64,000 bases of DNA from Shimia sp047124445. GTDB lineage: Bacteria; Pseudomonadota; Alphaproteobacteria; Rhodobacterales; Rhodobacteraceae. Location: contig NZ_CP138921.1 of assembly GCF_047124445.1 (NCBI RefSeq), positions 3,472,001 to 3,536,000 on the forward strand, given 5' to 3'. A program made the translations under genes and the position numbers. Under the pieces are notes generated by a model. It saw nothing but the letters and a program-made list of their open reading frames with translations. It did not search any database and was not told the origin of the DNA. Below, in pieces: positions 8,393 through 17,052 of this stretch. Within the stretch, counting starts at the first letter, position 1; the number at the start of each line of letters is the position of its first letter.

Positions 8393-8986
8393 TCAGGCCG
8401 TCGGCATCAGCCAGGCGGCGAGATAGGTTTCCAGCCGTTCGCGGGGGCCGACGGAGTTGTGCAAGCTGCAAAACATCAGGGAAATCGCCTGTACCATAAA
8501 GGCTTGAACGCCTTCGGCCTGTAGTTCGGCGGAGATGTCCTTGCGAAAAGGGCGGTCCCAGAGCCATTTGGTCACCACCTCGGCGTGGCGACCAAAGGTC
8601 ATGGCGATGGGGCCGATGTCCGCGTTGGCTGCCGCGCCGGAGTGGCGCAGAATCACGTCAAAGACATAGCGCTCGCAGGTCATGAAAGAGATCAGCGGCA
8701 TCATGGCGTTCGCCATCTCGCCGATGGATGTGGGCGCATCGAGCGCTTCGATGTCATCCAGATGACGGTCAATTTCCGCGCCAATTAGTTGGTCCATCAG
8801 CGCGTCTTTGTCTTTGAAATGTGAGAAAAACGTGCCTTTGGCGACGCCAGCACGCAGCACCACCTCTTCCACCCGCATGGCTTCATAGCCGCTCTCTGAG
8901 ATCACGGCTTGCGCCGCGTCCAGGAGCTTGGCGCGGGTTTTGAGGGTGCGTTGTTGAACTGCTTTGGCCATGGCCTGTTTTGACAT
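8393..8986 (-). CDS. TetR family transcriptional repressor
   Basis: 197 residues. The N-terminal TetR helix-turn-helix is clear: RAKLLDAAQAVISESGYEAMRVEEVVLRAGVAKGTFFSHFKDKDAL (about 18-63). The C-terminal ligand domain is not assignable. It is divergent from a flavodoxin-fold oxidoreductase at 9075, and the 88-bp spacer holds three copies of a 12-bp palindrome, so autoregulation and control of the neighbour are likely. The start could be ATG 8986 or ATG 8971; neither has a strong ribosome site. The effector may be a quinone or electrophile judged by the neighbour, but this is inference. Confidence 0.92.
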   Translation of the reverse strand: MSKQAMAKAVQQRTLKTRAKLLDAAQAVISESGYEAMRVEEVVLRAGVAKGTFFSHFKDKDALMDQLIGAEIDRHLDDIEALDAPTSIGEMANAMMPLISFMTCERYVFDVILRHSGAAANADIGPIAMTFGRHAEVVTKWLWDRPFRKDISAELQAEGVQAFMVQAISLMFCSLHNSVGPRERLETYLAAWLMPTA

Positions 8987-8992
8987 GAATTC

Positions 8993-9057
8993 TGACCGCG
9001 GTCAAATTTGTAATTGACCGCGGTCATTTTTGTATGCGATGAAATTGACCGTGGTCA
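8993..9057. promoter_or_regulatory. Three 12-bp palindromic operators, TGACCGCGGTCA type
   Basis: TGACCGCGGTCA at 8993-9004 and 9015-9026 (22 bp apart) and TGACCGTGGTCA at 9046-9057 (31 bp further), all in the tetR/oxidoreductase divergent spacer. Spacings near two and three helical turns suggest cooperative binding by the adjacent TetR protein. Confidence 0.85.
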
Positions 9058-9074
9058 ATATTTGGAGATTCGCA

Positions 9075-9668
9075 ATGACACAGAAACGGATTTTTATCTT
9101 GAACGGACATCCAGCGGCGGAGTCGCTGACAGGGAGTTTGGCTGACAGCTATGCCAACGCGGCGCGCAAGGCCGGGCATCAGGTACGCATGACCAATCTG
9201 CATGACCTGCAGTTTGATCCGGATTATGGCTTTGGGGGTTATGTGAACCAGAAGCCATTGGAGCCGGAGCTGGAACAGGTGTTGCAGGATCTGGAATGGG
9301 CCGAGCATGTGGTGGTGGCGACACCGATGTGGTGGGGCGGATTGCCGGCCAAGCTGAAAGGTTTGTTTGACCGTGCGCTGTTGCCTGGCCGTGCCTTTGA
9401 CACACGCAACACCACCAAGCTGGGCCTGCCGGCGCCTTTGCTGACCGACAAGACCGGCCACGTGCTGGTGCTGTCAGACACGCCGGGTTTCCTGTTCCGC
9501 CTGTTCTATCGCAACGCGTTGATCGTGCAGATTCAGAAGCAGATTCTGGAGTTTGTGGGCATCAAGCCGGTGAAGGTGACGCAGTTCAACGGCACCAGCC
9601 ATCCCAAGGCGGGTGCGGTTGAGAAATGGCTGGCCAAAGCGGCCAGAATTGGCGCGCAGGCGGTGTAA
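9075..9668 (+). CDS. NAD(P)H-dependent oxidoreductase, flavodoxin-like fold
   Basis: 197 residues from ATG 9075, which follows TTGGAGATTCGCA; an upstream in-frame ATG at 9030 lies inside the operator region. The start KRIFILNGHPAAESLTGSLADSY and the FMN-binding ATPMWWGGLPAKLKGLFDRALLPG are typical of the NQO1/KefF/MdaB-like family, which reduce quinones or serve as ancillary subunits using FMN and NAD(P)H. It is cytoplasmic and soluble. Its divergent TetR neighbour and triple operator suggest induction by a small molecule, plausibly a quinone or electrophile. Confidence 0.9.
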   Translation: MTQKRIFILNGHPAAESLTGSLADSYANAARKAGHQVRMTNLHDLQFDPDYGFGGYVNQKPLEPELEQVLQDLEWAEHVVVATPMWWGGLPAKLKGLFDRALLPGRAFDTRNTTKLGLPAPLLTDKTGHVLVLSDTPGFLFRLFYRNALIVQIQKQILEFVGIKPVKVTQFNGTSHPKAGAVEKWLAKAARIGAQAV

Positions 9669-9674
9669 GGGATG

Positions 9675-10298
9675 TCAGCTGTGGCGTGAAACTCGTGTGG
9701 TCAACACGCCCGCTGCCATCAGGCAGCCGCCGCCCACACGATTGAGGCTGCGCATGGCGCGCGGGTGTTGGAACAGCCCGCGTAGCCCATCCGCGCAGAG
9801 CAGCCAGAACACGGTATTGAGCGTGGCGACCCCCACAAAGGTGGCGATCAGGATCGCGAATTGCGGCAGCACCGGCTGAGACAGGGTCACAAACTGCGGC
9901 ACAAAGGCGATGTAAAACGCCGGGCCTTTGGGATTGAGGGCGCTGATTAGGAAGGATTGCCAGAACAGCGGCTTAAGTGGTTTTTGATCCACTGCGTTTG
10001 AGTCAATGCCCTCAGCGGGTGCCCGCCAGAGCGAGACACCCAGCCAGATCAAATACGCCGCACCAACTAGTTTCATCAGCGTAAAAAGCGTTGTGGAGGC
10101 AGAGAGGATCGCACCTGCGCCCATGAGGGACACAGACATGCCGACAAACGCCCCGGCGGAGATGCCGGGAATGGTCGCGAGGCCCGAGCGTTTGCCGGAG
10201 CGCACCGCATGGTTGATGGTCAGGACAATGTTGGGGCCGGGGATTAGCACAACCAGGGCACTGGCCAGCACAAAAGCAATCCAGGTTTCCAATGACAT
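9675..10298 (-). CDS. LysE/RhtB family amino-acid exporter
   Basis: 207 residues from ATG 10298, preceded by GAGGAGCGCGAC; a start at 10319 is in frame but weaker. About six hydrophobic helices and the family signature FVLASALVVLIPGPNIVLTI near the start, with LVGAAYLIWLGVSLWR in the middle and ALNPKGPAFYIAFVPQFV. LysE/RhtB proteins export amino acids such as homoserine, threonine or lysine through the inner membrane; the substrate is unknown. It is convergent with the oxidoreductase gene and six bases from its stop. Confidence 0.9.
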   Translation of the reverse strand: MSLETWIAFVLASALVVLIPGPNIVLTINHAVRSGKRSGLATIPGISAGAFVGMSVSLMGAGAILSASTTLFTLMKLVGAAYLIWLGVSLWRAPAEGIDSNAVDQKPLKPLFWQSFLISALNPKGPAFYIAFVPQFVTLSQPVLPQFAILIATFVGVATLNTVFWLLCADGLRGLFQHPRAMRSLNRVGGGCLMAAGVLTTRVSRHS

Positions 10299-10401
10299 GT
10301 CGCGCTCCTCAGCTTTCAAGTGTGGCGCAAGGTTTCGCAGTCAGGCGGGAATGGCAAGGGGATTGGTGGGCGCGCGCGGTTGGTGGCGGCGCGACAAAAC
10401 T

Positions 10402-10809
10402 CTATGTTGTTGCGGGCTCGAGGTATGCCATGAGCGCGCCAAAGGAGGGTGCAATCTCCACCACGCTTGTTTCGAGGTCTATATTGTTCATGTCGAAGTA
10501 AACCACTTTCAGAGCCCCGCTGTTGTCTTTGGCAAAGGCAAACAGCTCGCTTGCGCCGTTTCCGCCAATGACAAATAGAGTCGGGAAATCAACGTGAAAA
10601 GTCTGGTTGATCTCGGTCTCATAAACGTCTTCCGCGGAGTCGAGGATCAGCCAGCATGGCTGTTCCGACAGGGGGCCTTCGCCACCATTGCTTGTCGCAA
10701 GGACCTCAAGGTAGGCCTGTGGCAGCTCAAAAGGTGCGGCTGCGACCAGCTGTTCCAATGTGCCGGGGCTTGCGCCAGAGCGTGCTGACCAGTCCTTGTC
10801 TTCCAACAT
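10402..10809 (-). CDS. SMI1/KNR4 family protein
   Basis: 135 residues from ATG 10809 (ribosome site AAGGAGCGG); the frame is open nine codons further up. The pattern FELPQAYLEVLATSNGGEGPL, then W-L-I-L-D-S-A-E-D-V, and FVIGGNGASELFAFAKDNSG-ALKVVYFDMNNID fits the SMI1/KNR4 superfamily. In bacteria these proteins are often immunity proteins to polymorphic or contact-dependent toxins, but orphan copies are common. No toxin gene is adjacent, so an immunity role is only possible. Confidence 0.8.
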   Translation of the reverse strand: MLEDKDWSARSGASPGTLEQLVAAAPFELPQAYLEVLATSNGGEGPLSEQPCWLILDSAEDVYETEINQTFHVDFPTLFVIGGNGASELFAFAKDNSGALKVVYFDMNNIDLETSVVEIAPSFGALMAYLEPATT

Positions 10810-10824
10810 ATTCCGCTCCTTAGT

Positions 10825-10854
10825 CTTGCAGCTCAAAATTGATTGAGCTGCAAG
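10825..10854. promoter_or_regulatory. 12-bp perfect inverted repeat
   Basis: CTTGCAGCTCAA (10825-10836), six-base loop AATTGA, TTGAGCTGCAAG (10843-10854). It lies between the stop of the saccharopine dehydrogenase-like gene (10890, reverse strand) and the SMI1 start (10809). There is no U tract on the reverse strand, so it may be a stable 3' end or an operator of the SMI1 gene. Confidence 0.5.
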
Positions 10855-10889
10855 GGTACGCGGTTAGGCTGATCGATGTGCAGGCAATA

Positions 10890-12032
10890 TCAAGCCGTGT
10901 GATCGACAATCTGCATGTGCTGCGCCAGCGTGCCGATGTGGGTGAGCCACTCGGAGAACAGCGCTTCTTCAGATGGGGCCGCGTGCACGCCGGGGGCAAT
11001 TTTGCCGTCCAAAACCGCTTCAATCGCCAAGGAGACCGGGATTGACACCAGGCGGGCCATGGCGGTGCCGCGCGCGTCGCCCCAGGCGTCCATCACGTAG
11101 GTTTTGTGGTAAACCTCTGCACCGTCTTTCTCCGCTTTGAAGCCCACGCAGAGCACAACACGGTCTGGCTCACCTTCGTCATAGGAGTTTTCGTCCCAGA
11201 ACTGGTCGGACATTTCCTTCAGACGCGCGTCGCCTTCGGGGCCACTCAGCGTCTCGATTTCGCGGAAGACCTCGGACCACGCATCCGCCCAACCATTGAG
11301 ACGCAGGGTACCGCGCACAAAGGTGTCGACCTTCCAGTCCGGATCAAAATTGTAGTCTTCCATGAAGGGAATGCTGTCGCGGTTCGGGTAGACTTCGAAA
11401 GTTTCGGCCTCTGCCAGTGGCGCTTCATAGCTGCTGATCGCGTCCCAGGGGCGGTTCACGTCCAGAGGTTTGCCGTCGCGGATCGAACGGGACGGGGAGC
11501 GCAGGGCTTTCAGCACGCCCAGCGGGGACCAGCTAAATTTGTAGCGGAAGGGGTTTGCATGTTTGGGCACGCCGCCGCAGTAGCTGATGAAGCTCAGGGT
11601 GTTGTTGGCGTCATAGGCGGCGGAGGCACGGTAGTCGGCCACCAAGGCATGCGCCATCAGATGGTCGATGCCCGGGTCCAGGCCCACTTCATTCACGCAG
11701 GCGATGCCAGCCTCTTTGGCCTTGGCGTCGAGTGTTTTCATTTCTGGCGCGATGTAAGACGAGCTGACGAAATTCGCGCCTTTCTCGATGCAAAGCTCTG
11801 CCAGCGGTACGTGCCAGTCGCCCGGCAGCATGGAGACCACCACGTCGCCTTTAGCCAGCACGGCGCCAAGTGCGTCGATGTCAAACGCGCGGATGTCCTG
11901 GGTCAGGTCGCCCACGGCTTCTTGTGCTTTTTCAATGGTTCGGTTCCAGACAGTGACCTCGCGGCCGCCTTCGATCAGGCGACGCAGGCCGGGAATGGCG
12001 GAAAGGCCGGTGCCACACCAGTGGATTGTCAT
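10890..12032 (-). CDS. Saccharopine dehydrogenase family protein (saccharopine reductase-like)
   Basis: 380 residues from ATG 12032 with GAGGGGAGAAGAC upstream. The start IHWCGTGLSAIPGLRRLIEGGREVTVWNR is a Rossmann NAD(P)-binding segment; NEVGLDPGIDHLMAH and SYCGGVPKHANPFRYKFSWSPLGV are typical of saccharopine dehydrogenase (glutamate-forming)/saccharopine reductase. It would catalyse one half of the interconversion between lysine and alpha-aminoadipate semialdehyde plus glutamate. It lies 13 bases downstream of the lysine-forming homologue, so the two are co-transcribed and probably work in series. Direction is not given by the sequence, though catabolism is the known bacterial use. Confidence 0.88.
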   Translation of the reverse strand: MTIHWCGTGLSAIPGLRRLIEGGREVTVWNRTIEKAQEAVGDLTQDIRAFDIDALGAVLAKGDVVVSMLPGDWHVPLAELCIEKGANFVSSSYIAPEMKTLDAKAKEAGIACVNEVGLDPGIDHLMAHALVADYRASAAYDANNTLSFISYCGGVPKHANPFRYKFSWSPLGVLKALRSPSRSIRDGKPLDVNRPWDAISSYEAPLAEAETFEVYPNRDSIPFMEDYNFDPDWKVDTFVRGTLRLNGWADAWSEVFREIETLSGPEGDARLKEMSDQFWDENSYDEGEPDRVVLCVGFKAEKDGAEVYHKTYVMDAWGDARGTAMARLVSIPVSLAIEAVLDGKIAPGVHAAPSEEALFSEWLTHIGTLAQHMQIVDHTA

Positions 12033-12045
12033 GTCTCTTCTCCCC

Positions 12046-13101
12046 TCAGAGGTCTTTGGAATGGGTGATGAAGTCGGCCTCGGCGCGGGTCCAGACGCCG
12101 TCGCTGAGGTCATCGAGTTTCATCAAAGTGTTAAGCAGTTGCGCGGCGTAGTCTTCAGAGCTTTCTACCGGCAGCATGGATGGCAGGTTGTCGATCGCCA
12201 TGACGTCCAGCACAGGGGCGTCGGCCACGCGCAGCGCGGGGGCCTCCCATGTGGTGGCGCGGTCATAAACCGGCACCGGGTTGTAATCGCTGTCCGGGTC
12301 GCAGGCGACGTCACCAATGGCGGTCAGTTTGCGGTCGGCCTTTAGGGCCTCCTGCGGCACAAATACGGGCGTACCGGGGCGCGCAAAGATGCAGTTCAGG
12401 AACAGGTCATGGTTCAGGATTTGCGGGAACGGGCCGCCGGAGGCGGTTTCCGCCATGTCCCATTTGGTGACCGTGCAGCCCATGGCTTCGAGCAGGTCGG
12501 CCGCGCCAGTGCCCACGCGCCCCAGCGCGCCAATCACGATGGCGGAGGGGCGGTCTTTGGAAAGCGCATCAAGTTCCGCGCCGAGGTCGGCGAGCAGGGC
12601 ATCCTTGCCAGCATAGACGCCAACGGGACCACAAAGCTCACCACGTTGTTGCGCGGCCCAGGATTTCAGGGTCACAGCAGAGCCGGCATAGCCCGCCCAA
12701 TAGCCAAAGGCGGCAACGCGGCGGCCGGTTTCGTCCACCAGATATTCGAGGTCATACAGCGTGCCGCCGCCCGCTTTGAAGCGCTTGAGCAGGGCCACGC
12801 CAGAATGCTGGCCTTTGAAGGCGTGGCCAAACATGATGTGGCGGTGTGGCAGGGGCGTACCGTCTTCGGGCAGTTCTTTGAGGCCAAAGATGATGGCGTC
12901 GCGGGGGGCGTCCGGCCAGCTGTTTTCCGCGGCGATGTCACAGCCTGCGGTCTTGTAGCCGTCAATCGGAATGGCCCGCACCGAGCTTTCCTCAACGGTG
13001 ACGCGGATGCCCTTGTCCAGCAATGCTTTTGCACCTTCGGGTGTCAGCCCCACCCGCTCCTCATTTGGCCGCTGTTCGGCCCGTACCCAAAGATGAGTCA
13101 T
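12046..13101 (-). CDS. Saccharopine dehydrogenase, lysine-forming type (LYS1-like)
   Basis: 351 residues from ATG 13101 (GAGGGGAGCCAAG upstream); upstream codons in the same frame are not family-like. The start HLWVRAEQRPNEERVGLTPEGAKALLDKG resembles the alanine dehydrogenase/PNT N-terminal domain shared by LYS1; FGHAFKGQHSG, DLEYLVDETGRRVAAFGYWAGYAG and AIVIGALGRVGTGAADLLEAMG (dinucleotide fold) follow. Known LYS1 enzymes interconvert saccharopine with lysine and 2-oxoglutarate using NAD. Together with the downstream gene it forms a separate-subunit version of the bifunctional LKR/SDH enzyme. Confidence 0.88.
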   Translation of the reverse strand: MTHLWVRAEQRPNEERVGLTPEGAKALLDKGIRVTVEESSVRAIPIDGYKTAGCDIAAENSWPDAPRDAIIFGLKELPEDGTPLPHRHIMFGHAFKGQHSGVALLKRFKAGGGTLYDLEYLVDETGRRVAAFGYWAGYAGSAVTLKSWAAQQRGELCGPVGVYAGKDALLADLGAELDALSKDRPSAIVIGALGRVGTGAADLLEAMGCTVTKWDMAETASGGPFPQILNHDLFLNCIFARPGTPVFVPQEALKADRKLTAIGDVACDPDSDYNPVPVYDRATTWEAPALRVADAPVLDVMAIDNLPSMLPVESSEDYAAQLLNTLMKLDDLSDGVWTRAEADFITHSKDL

Positions 13102-13206
13102 CTTGGCTCCCCTCATATTCGCATTTCCATAGATCAGCCCCTTGCGACGATGGCAAGAGCCGCGCCGCTGCGTCTTTTGCGCGGCAGGTCCTGCCACGCT
13201 CTGCCT

Positions 13207-13274
13207 ACTTCTTCTCCTTCTCCAAATATCCCGGGGGAGTCGCCGCATGCGGCGATGGGGGCAGCGCCCCCTTT
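13207..13274 (+). repeat. Roseobacter-type intergenic element, copy 2
   Basis: CT-rich lead (ACTTCTTCTCCTTCT), CCAAATATCCCGGGGGAGTC, a perfect palindrome TCGCCGCATGCGGCGA (13240-13255), then GGGGGC-AGC-GCCCCC (13257-13271) and TTT. It sits in the divergent spacer between the LYS1-like gene and polA, 76 bp from the polA start, so here it cannot simply be a terminator of a flanking gene read toward it. The rest of 13102-13350 holds no gene. Confidence 0.75.
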
Positions 13275-13350
13275 GCGCAGGTTTTCGACTGGCACCGAGA
13301 GGGGCGGCGTGGCACAACGGGGCCAAAGCAGAACAAAACGGGAGCGCGCC

Positions 13351-16161
13351 ATGAGTGTTGGAGAGGGTTTTGGCAAAGGATGTCACCTGCATCTGATCGA
13401 CGGGTCGGCCTTTATCTTTCGGGCCTATCACGCGCTGCCACCGCTGACGCGGAAGTCAGACGGCTTGCCTGTGGGGGCCGTGGCCGGGTTCTGTAACATG
13501 TTGCAGCGCTATGTGGAGGACAATTCCGGCCCGGATGCGCCCACCCATGTGGCGGTGATTTTTGACTATTCCGGCAAGTCGTTTCGCAACGAGATGTATG
13601 ACCAATACAAGGCGAACCGCCCACCTGCGCCGGAAGATCTGGTGCCTCAGTTCCCGCTGACACGCGAGGCGACCAAGGCTTTCAACATTGCCTGCAAAGA
13701 GGTCGAAGGCTTTGAGGCGGATGACATCATCGCCACGCTGGCCTGTCGGGCGCGGGACGCCGGTGGGCGCTGTACCATCATCAGTTCGGATAAAGACCTG
13801 ATGCAGTTGGTCGGCGACGGCGTGGAAATGCTCGATGCGATGAAAAACAAGCGCATTGACCGCGACGGGGTGCATGAGAAATTTGGCGTTGGGCCGGAGC
13901 GTGTTGTCGACGTGCAGGCACTGGCGGGCGATAGCGTGGACAACGTGCCGGGCGCGCCGGGCATTGGCATCAAGACTGCGGCCTTGTTGATCAACGAATA
14001 TGGCGATCTGGAAAGCCTGCTGGACCGGGCCGAAGAGATCAAACAGCCCAAACGCCGCCAGACGCTGATTGAGAAACGTGACCAGATTGAATTGTCCAAA
14101 CGGCTGGTACAGCTAGACTGCGAGATGGAGCTGGACTTCACACTGGATGATCTGGAGGTGCGCGACCCGGAGCCGGAGGCGCTGTTGGGATTTTTGGCGG
14201 AGATGGAATTCCGCACACAGATCAAACGGGCGGCGGATAAGCTGGGCGTGGAGGCCCCGACCATTCCGGAGCCTGTGGCCAGTGCCGCAGATGAGGCACC
14301 TGCGCAGGATGATGTGCCGTTTGACGTGTCCAAATACGAATGGGTCAAAGACCGGGCGGCGTTGGACCGCTGGATCGCCGCGATTATGAAACGCGGCTAT
14401 GTCGCTGTGGACACGGAGACCAACTCGCTCAACGAGATGGTTGCGGAGCTGGCCGGGATTTGCTTGAGCGTGGAGCCGGGTGAGGCATGTTACATTCCGG
14501 TGGGGCACAAGAAAGGTGCAAGCGACGATCTGTTTGGCGGCGATGAGCTGCAAGACGGGCAGATGCGGCTGCAAGAGGTGCTCGATGCGTTGAAGCCGGT
14601 GTTGGAAGATTCGGCTGTGCTGAAGATTTTCCAGAACGCAAAATATGACTGCAAGGTGTTTGCCAACTACAACATCACCGTGGCGCCGATTGATGACACG
14701 ATGCTGCTGTCTTATGCGCTGCACGCCGGTGAGCACAATCACGGCATGGATGCGCTGTCTGAGCGCTATCTGAGCCATCAGCCAGTGCCGATCAAGTCGC
14801 TGATTGGCAGCGGCAAGAGCATGATCACCTTTGACAAGGTGCCAATTGAAGACGCGCTGCCCTATGCGGCGGAGGATGCGGATATCACGCTGCGCCTGTG
14901 GCAGCTGTTCAAGCCGAAGCTGCACCGGCGGCAGGTGACCTCGGTCTATGAAACGCTGGAGCGGCCTTTGGTGCCGGTGCTGGCGCAGATGGAACGGCAT
15001 GGGGTTAAGGTGGATCGCGATACGCTGAGCCGGATGTCCAATGCCTTTGCGCAGAAGATGGCGGCGCTGGAGGCGGAGATTCATGAGCTGGCGGGGGGCA
15101 CGTTTAATGTGGGCTCGCCCAAGCAGCTGGGTGAAATCCTGTTTGATAAGTTGGAGTTGCCGGGCGGCAAGAAGGGCAAAACCGGGGCTTATGCCACCGG
15201 TGTGGATGTGCTTGAGGATTTGGCCACCGAGCATGCTCTACCGGGGCTGGTGCTCGACTGGCGGCAGTTGAGCAAGCTGAAGTCGACCTATACTGATGCA
15301 TTGCAGACGCACATCAATGCGGACACGGGGCGGGTGCACACCTCTTATGTGCAGACCGGGGCCAACACCGGCCGTCTGGCCTCCACCGATCCAAACCTGC
15401 AGAACATTCCTGTGCGCAGCGAGGAAGGCCGGCGCATTCGCGAGGCCTTTGTGGCCGAAGAAGGCAAGACGCTGATCTCGCTGGACTATTCTCAGGTGGA
15501 ATTGCGTATTCTGGCGCATATTGCGGAGATTGATGCCCTGAAGGCTGCGTTCCGCGATGGGCATGACATCCACGCCATGACCGCGTCCGAGGTGTTTGAC
15601 GTGCCGATGGAGGAGATGACGAGCGAGGTGCGCAGCCGAGCCAAGGCGATCAACTTTGGTGTGATCTATGGCATCTCCGGCTTTGGTCTGGCGCGCAATT
15701 TGCGCATTCCGCGGGGTGAGGCGCAGGACTTTATCAACCGCTATTTTGAGCGCTTCCCGGGTATCCGGACCTATATGGATCAGACCAAGGAGTTTGCCAA
15801 AGAGCATGGCTATGTGCAGACGCTGTTTGGCCGCAAGATCCACACGCCGGAGATCAACGCCAAGGGGCCACGCGCCAGCTTTGCCTATCGTGCGGCGATC
15901 AACGCGCCAATTCAGGGCACAGCGGCGGACATCATCCGCCGCGCGATGATCCGCATGCCGGAGGCCATCAAAGACCTGCCGGCCAAGATGCTGTTGCAGG
16001 TGCACGATGAACTGATCTTTGAGGTCGAGGATGCGGCGGTGGACGCTACCATCGAGGTTGCGCGGGATGTGATGCAGCGGGCCACAGAGCCAGCTATCAA
16101 GCTCGACGTGCCGTTGATTGTTGATGCAGGTCGTGGGGCCAATTGGGCCGAGGCACACTGA
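13351..16161 (+). CDS. polA: DNA polymerase I
   Basis: 936 residues, full length. The start is ATG 13351 after ACGGGAGCGCGCC; the same frame is open for 942 bases upstream but this covers the reverse-strand lysine genes. The 5'-3' nuclease domain begins HLHLIDGSAFIFRAYHALPPL (about 1-290), with GVGPERVVDVQALAGDSVDNVPG in the H3TH region. The 3'-5' proofreading domain has DTETNSLN (D about 355), so it is probably active. The polymerase domain has NTGRLASTDPNLQNIPVR, SLDYSQVELRILAHI and LLQVHDELIFEVE. It fills Okazaki and repair gaps. Confidence 0.98.
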   Translation: MSVGEGFGKGCHLHLIDGSAFIFRAYHALPPLTRKSDGLPVGAVAGFCNMLQRYVEDNSGPDAPTHVAVIFDYSGKSFRNEMYDQYKANRPPAPEDLVPQFPLTREATKAFNIACKEVEGFEADDIIATLACRARDAGGRCTIISSDKDLMQLVGDGVEMLDAMKNKRIDRDGVHEKFGVGPERVVDVQALAGDSVDNVPGAPGIGIKTAALLINEYGDLESLLDRAEEIKQPKRRQTLIEKRDQIELSKRLVQLDCEMELDFTLDDLEVRDPEPEALLGFLAEMEFRTQIKRAADKLGVEAPTIPEPVASAADEAPAQDDVPFDVSKYEWVKDRAALDRWIAAIMKRGYVAVDTETNSLNEMVAELAGICLSVEPGEACYIPVGHKKGASDDLFGGDELQDGQMRLQEVLDALKPVLEDSAVLKIFQNAKYDCKVFANYNITVAPIDDTMLLSYALHAGEHNHGMDALSERYLSHQPVPIKSLIGSGKSMITFDKVPIEDALPYAAEDADITLRLWQLFKPKLHRRQVTSVYETLERPLVPVLAQMERHGVKVDRDTLSRMSNAFAQKMAALEAEIHELAGGTFNVGSPKQLGEILFDKLELPGGKKGKTGAYATGVDVLEDLATEHALPGLVLDWRQLSKLKSTYTDALQTHINADTGRVHTSYVQTGANTGRLASTDPNLQNIPVRSEEGRRIREAFVAEEGKTLISLDYSQVELRILAHIAEIDALKAAFRDGHDIHAMTASEVFDVPMEEMTSEVRSRAKAINFGVIYGISGFGLARNLRIPRGEAQDFINRYFERFPGIRTYMDQTKEFAKEHGYVQTLFGRKIHTPEINAKGPRASFAYRAAINAPIQGTAADIIRRAMIRMPEAIKDLPAKMLLQVHDELIFEVEDAAVDATIEVARDVMQRATEPAIKLDVPLIVDAGRGANWAEAH

Positions 16162-16182
16162 GCCTGAACACGACAATGAAGT

Positions 16183-16204
16183 GCGCCCTCCCGTAGGAGG
16201 GTGC
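16183..16204. terminator. Hairpin between convergent polA and hyi
   Basis: CCCTCC (16186-16191), loop CGTA, GGAGGG (16196-16201), extended by three more pairs including one G-U. It lies in the 46-bp spacer between two convergent stops and could end transcription in both directions. Confidence 0.55.
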
Positions 16205-16207
16205 GGT

Positions 16208-16960
16208 TCAGCTCAGCCAGCCCAAACCCTGTTCTGTGCGTTTGGCAGGGTTGTATTCGGCGCTGACGGCACCGCTGTAGCCGGTTTTATCCAGCATCTC
16301 GAAGAACGCGGGGTAGTCGAAGTGTTTTGACTTCACCGGCTCGTTGCGATCCGGCAGGCCGCCGATCTGGATGTGGCGCACGCGGGATTTGTGTTTGTCC
16401 CAGCACTCGAGCACGTCGCCGTGGATTTTATGGGCATGATAGGTGTCAAACTGCAGCGCCAGATTGGGGGCGTTGACCTCGTCCAAAATCTCCGCTGCCA
16501 GATCAAAATTGTTCAGGAAGTACCCCGGCATATCGACGTCATTGATCGGCTCGATGGTGAGCTGTTGCTTAGGGGCAAAGGCGCAGGCCCATTTCAGGTT
16601 TTCTACAAAGGTGGCGCGGGCCTCCGCGCCTGACGCGGCACCCGCCATGATGTGCACGATGCGCGCGCGCAGCATGTCGGCGTAGCGCAGCGTGCGGCGG
16701 AAATCGCGTTGAAAACGGTCTTCCAAACCGGGCACAGCGGCAAAGCCGCGGTCGCCGCCGGTGTAGTTGGGCGGCGGGCAGTTGATCAGCTCCAGCGACA
16801 GGCCATTGCGCAGCAAAGCGCGCTGGGTTTCCGGCGCGGGAGTCTCATAGGGAAAGAGGATTTCCACCGCCTCAAAGCCTGCCTCGGCGGCGGCCTCGTA
16901 GCGGTCCAACTCCGGAAATTCGGCAAACAACATGGTCAGGTTGGCGGCAAATTTGGGCAT
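16208..16960 (-). CDS. Hydroxypyruvate isomerase family TIM-barrel protein
   Basis: 250 residues. The start PKFAANLTMLFAEFPELDRYEAAAEAGFEAVEILFPY, then IEPINDVDMPGYFLN (metal-binding Glu), LQFDTYHAHKIHGD and HIQIGGLPDRNEP, and AEYNPAKRTEQGLGWL are typical of hydroxypyruvate isomerase (Hyi) and the related OtnI group. These interconvert hydroxypyruvate and tartronate semialdehyde, or 2-oxo-tetronate isomers, with a divalent metal. No glyoxylate carboligase or tartronate semialdehyde reductase gene is adjacent, so the exact substrate stays open. ATG 16960 follows GGAGACCGCG (reverse strand). Confidence 0.85.
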   Translation of the reverse strand: MPKFAANLTMLFAEFPELDRYEAAAEAGFEAVEILFPYETPAPETQRALLRNGLSLELINCPPPNYTGGDRGFAAVPGLEDRFQRDFRRTLRYADMLRARIVHIMAGAASGAEARATFVENLKWACAFAPKQQLTIEPINDVDMPGYFLNNFDLAAEILDEVNAPNLALQFDTYHAHKIHGDVLECWDKHKSRVRHIQIGGLPDRNEPVKSKHFDYPAFFEMLDKTGYSGAVSAEYNPAKRTEQGLGWLS

Positions 16961-17052
16961 CGCGGTCTCCTCTGGCGAGGGTTATTCCAGCTTTGCTGCG
17001 TGCGGAACAGTCTGAAATTCCGCAAGTTTGAACGGTTTGGCGGAAGTTTGCC

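Noticed and set aside
11106..12068. 320-codon forward frame
   Set aside because: Antisense of the saccharopine dehydrogenase-like gene; no start signal.
12409..13350. Upstream extension of the polA frame by 314 codons
   Set aside because: It runs through the reverse-strand lysine gene and the intergenic repeat; the ATG at 13351 has a ribosome site and begins the exonuclease domain.
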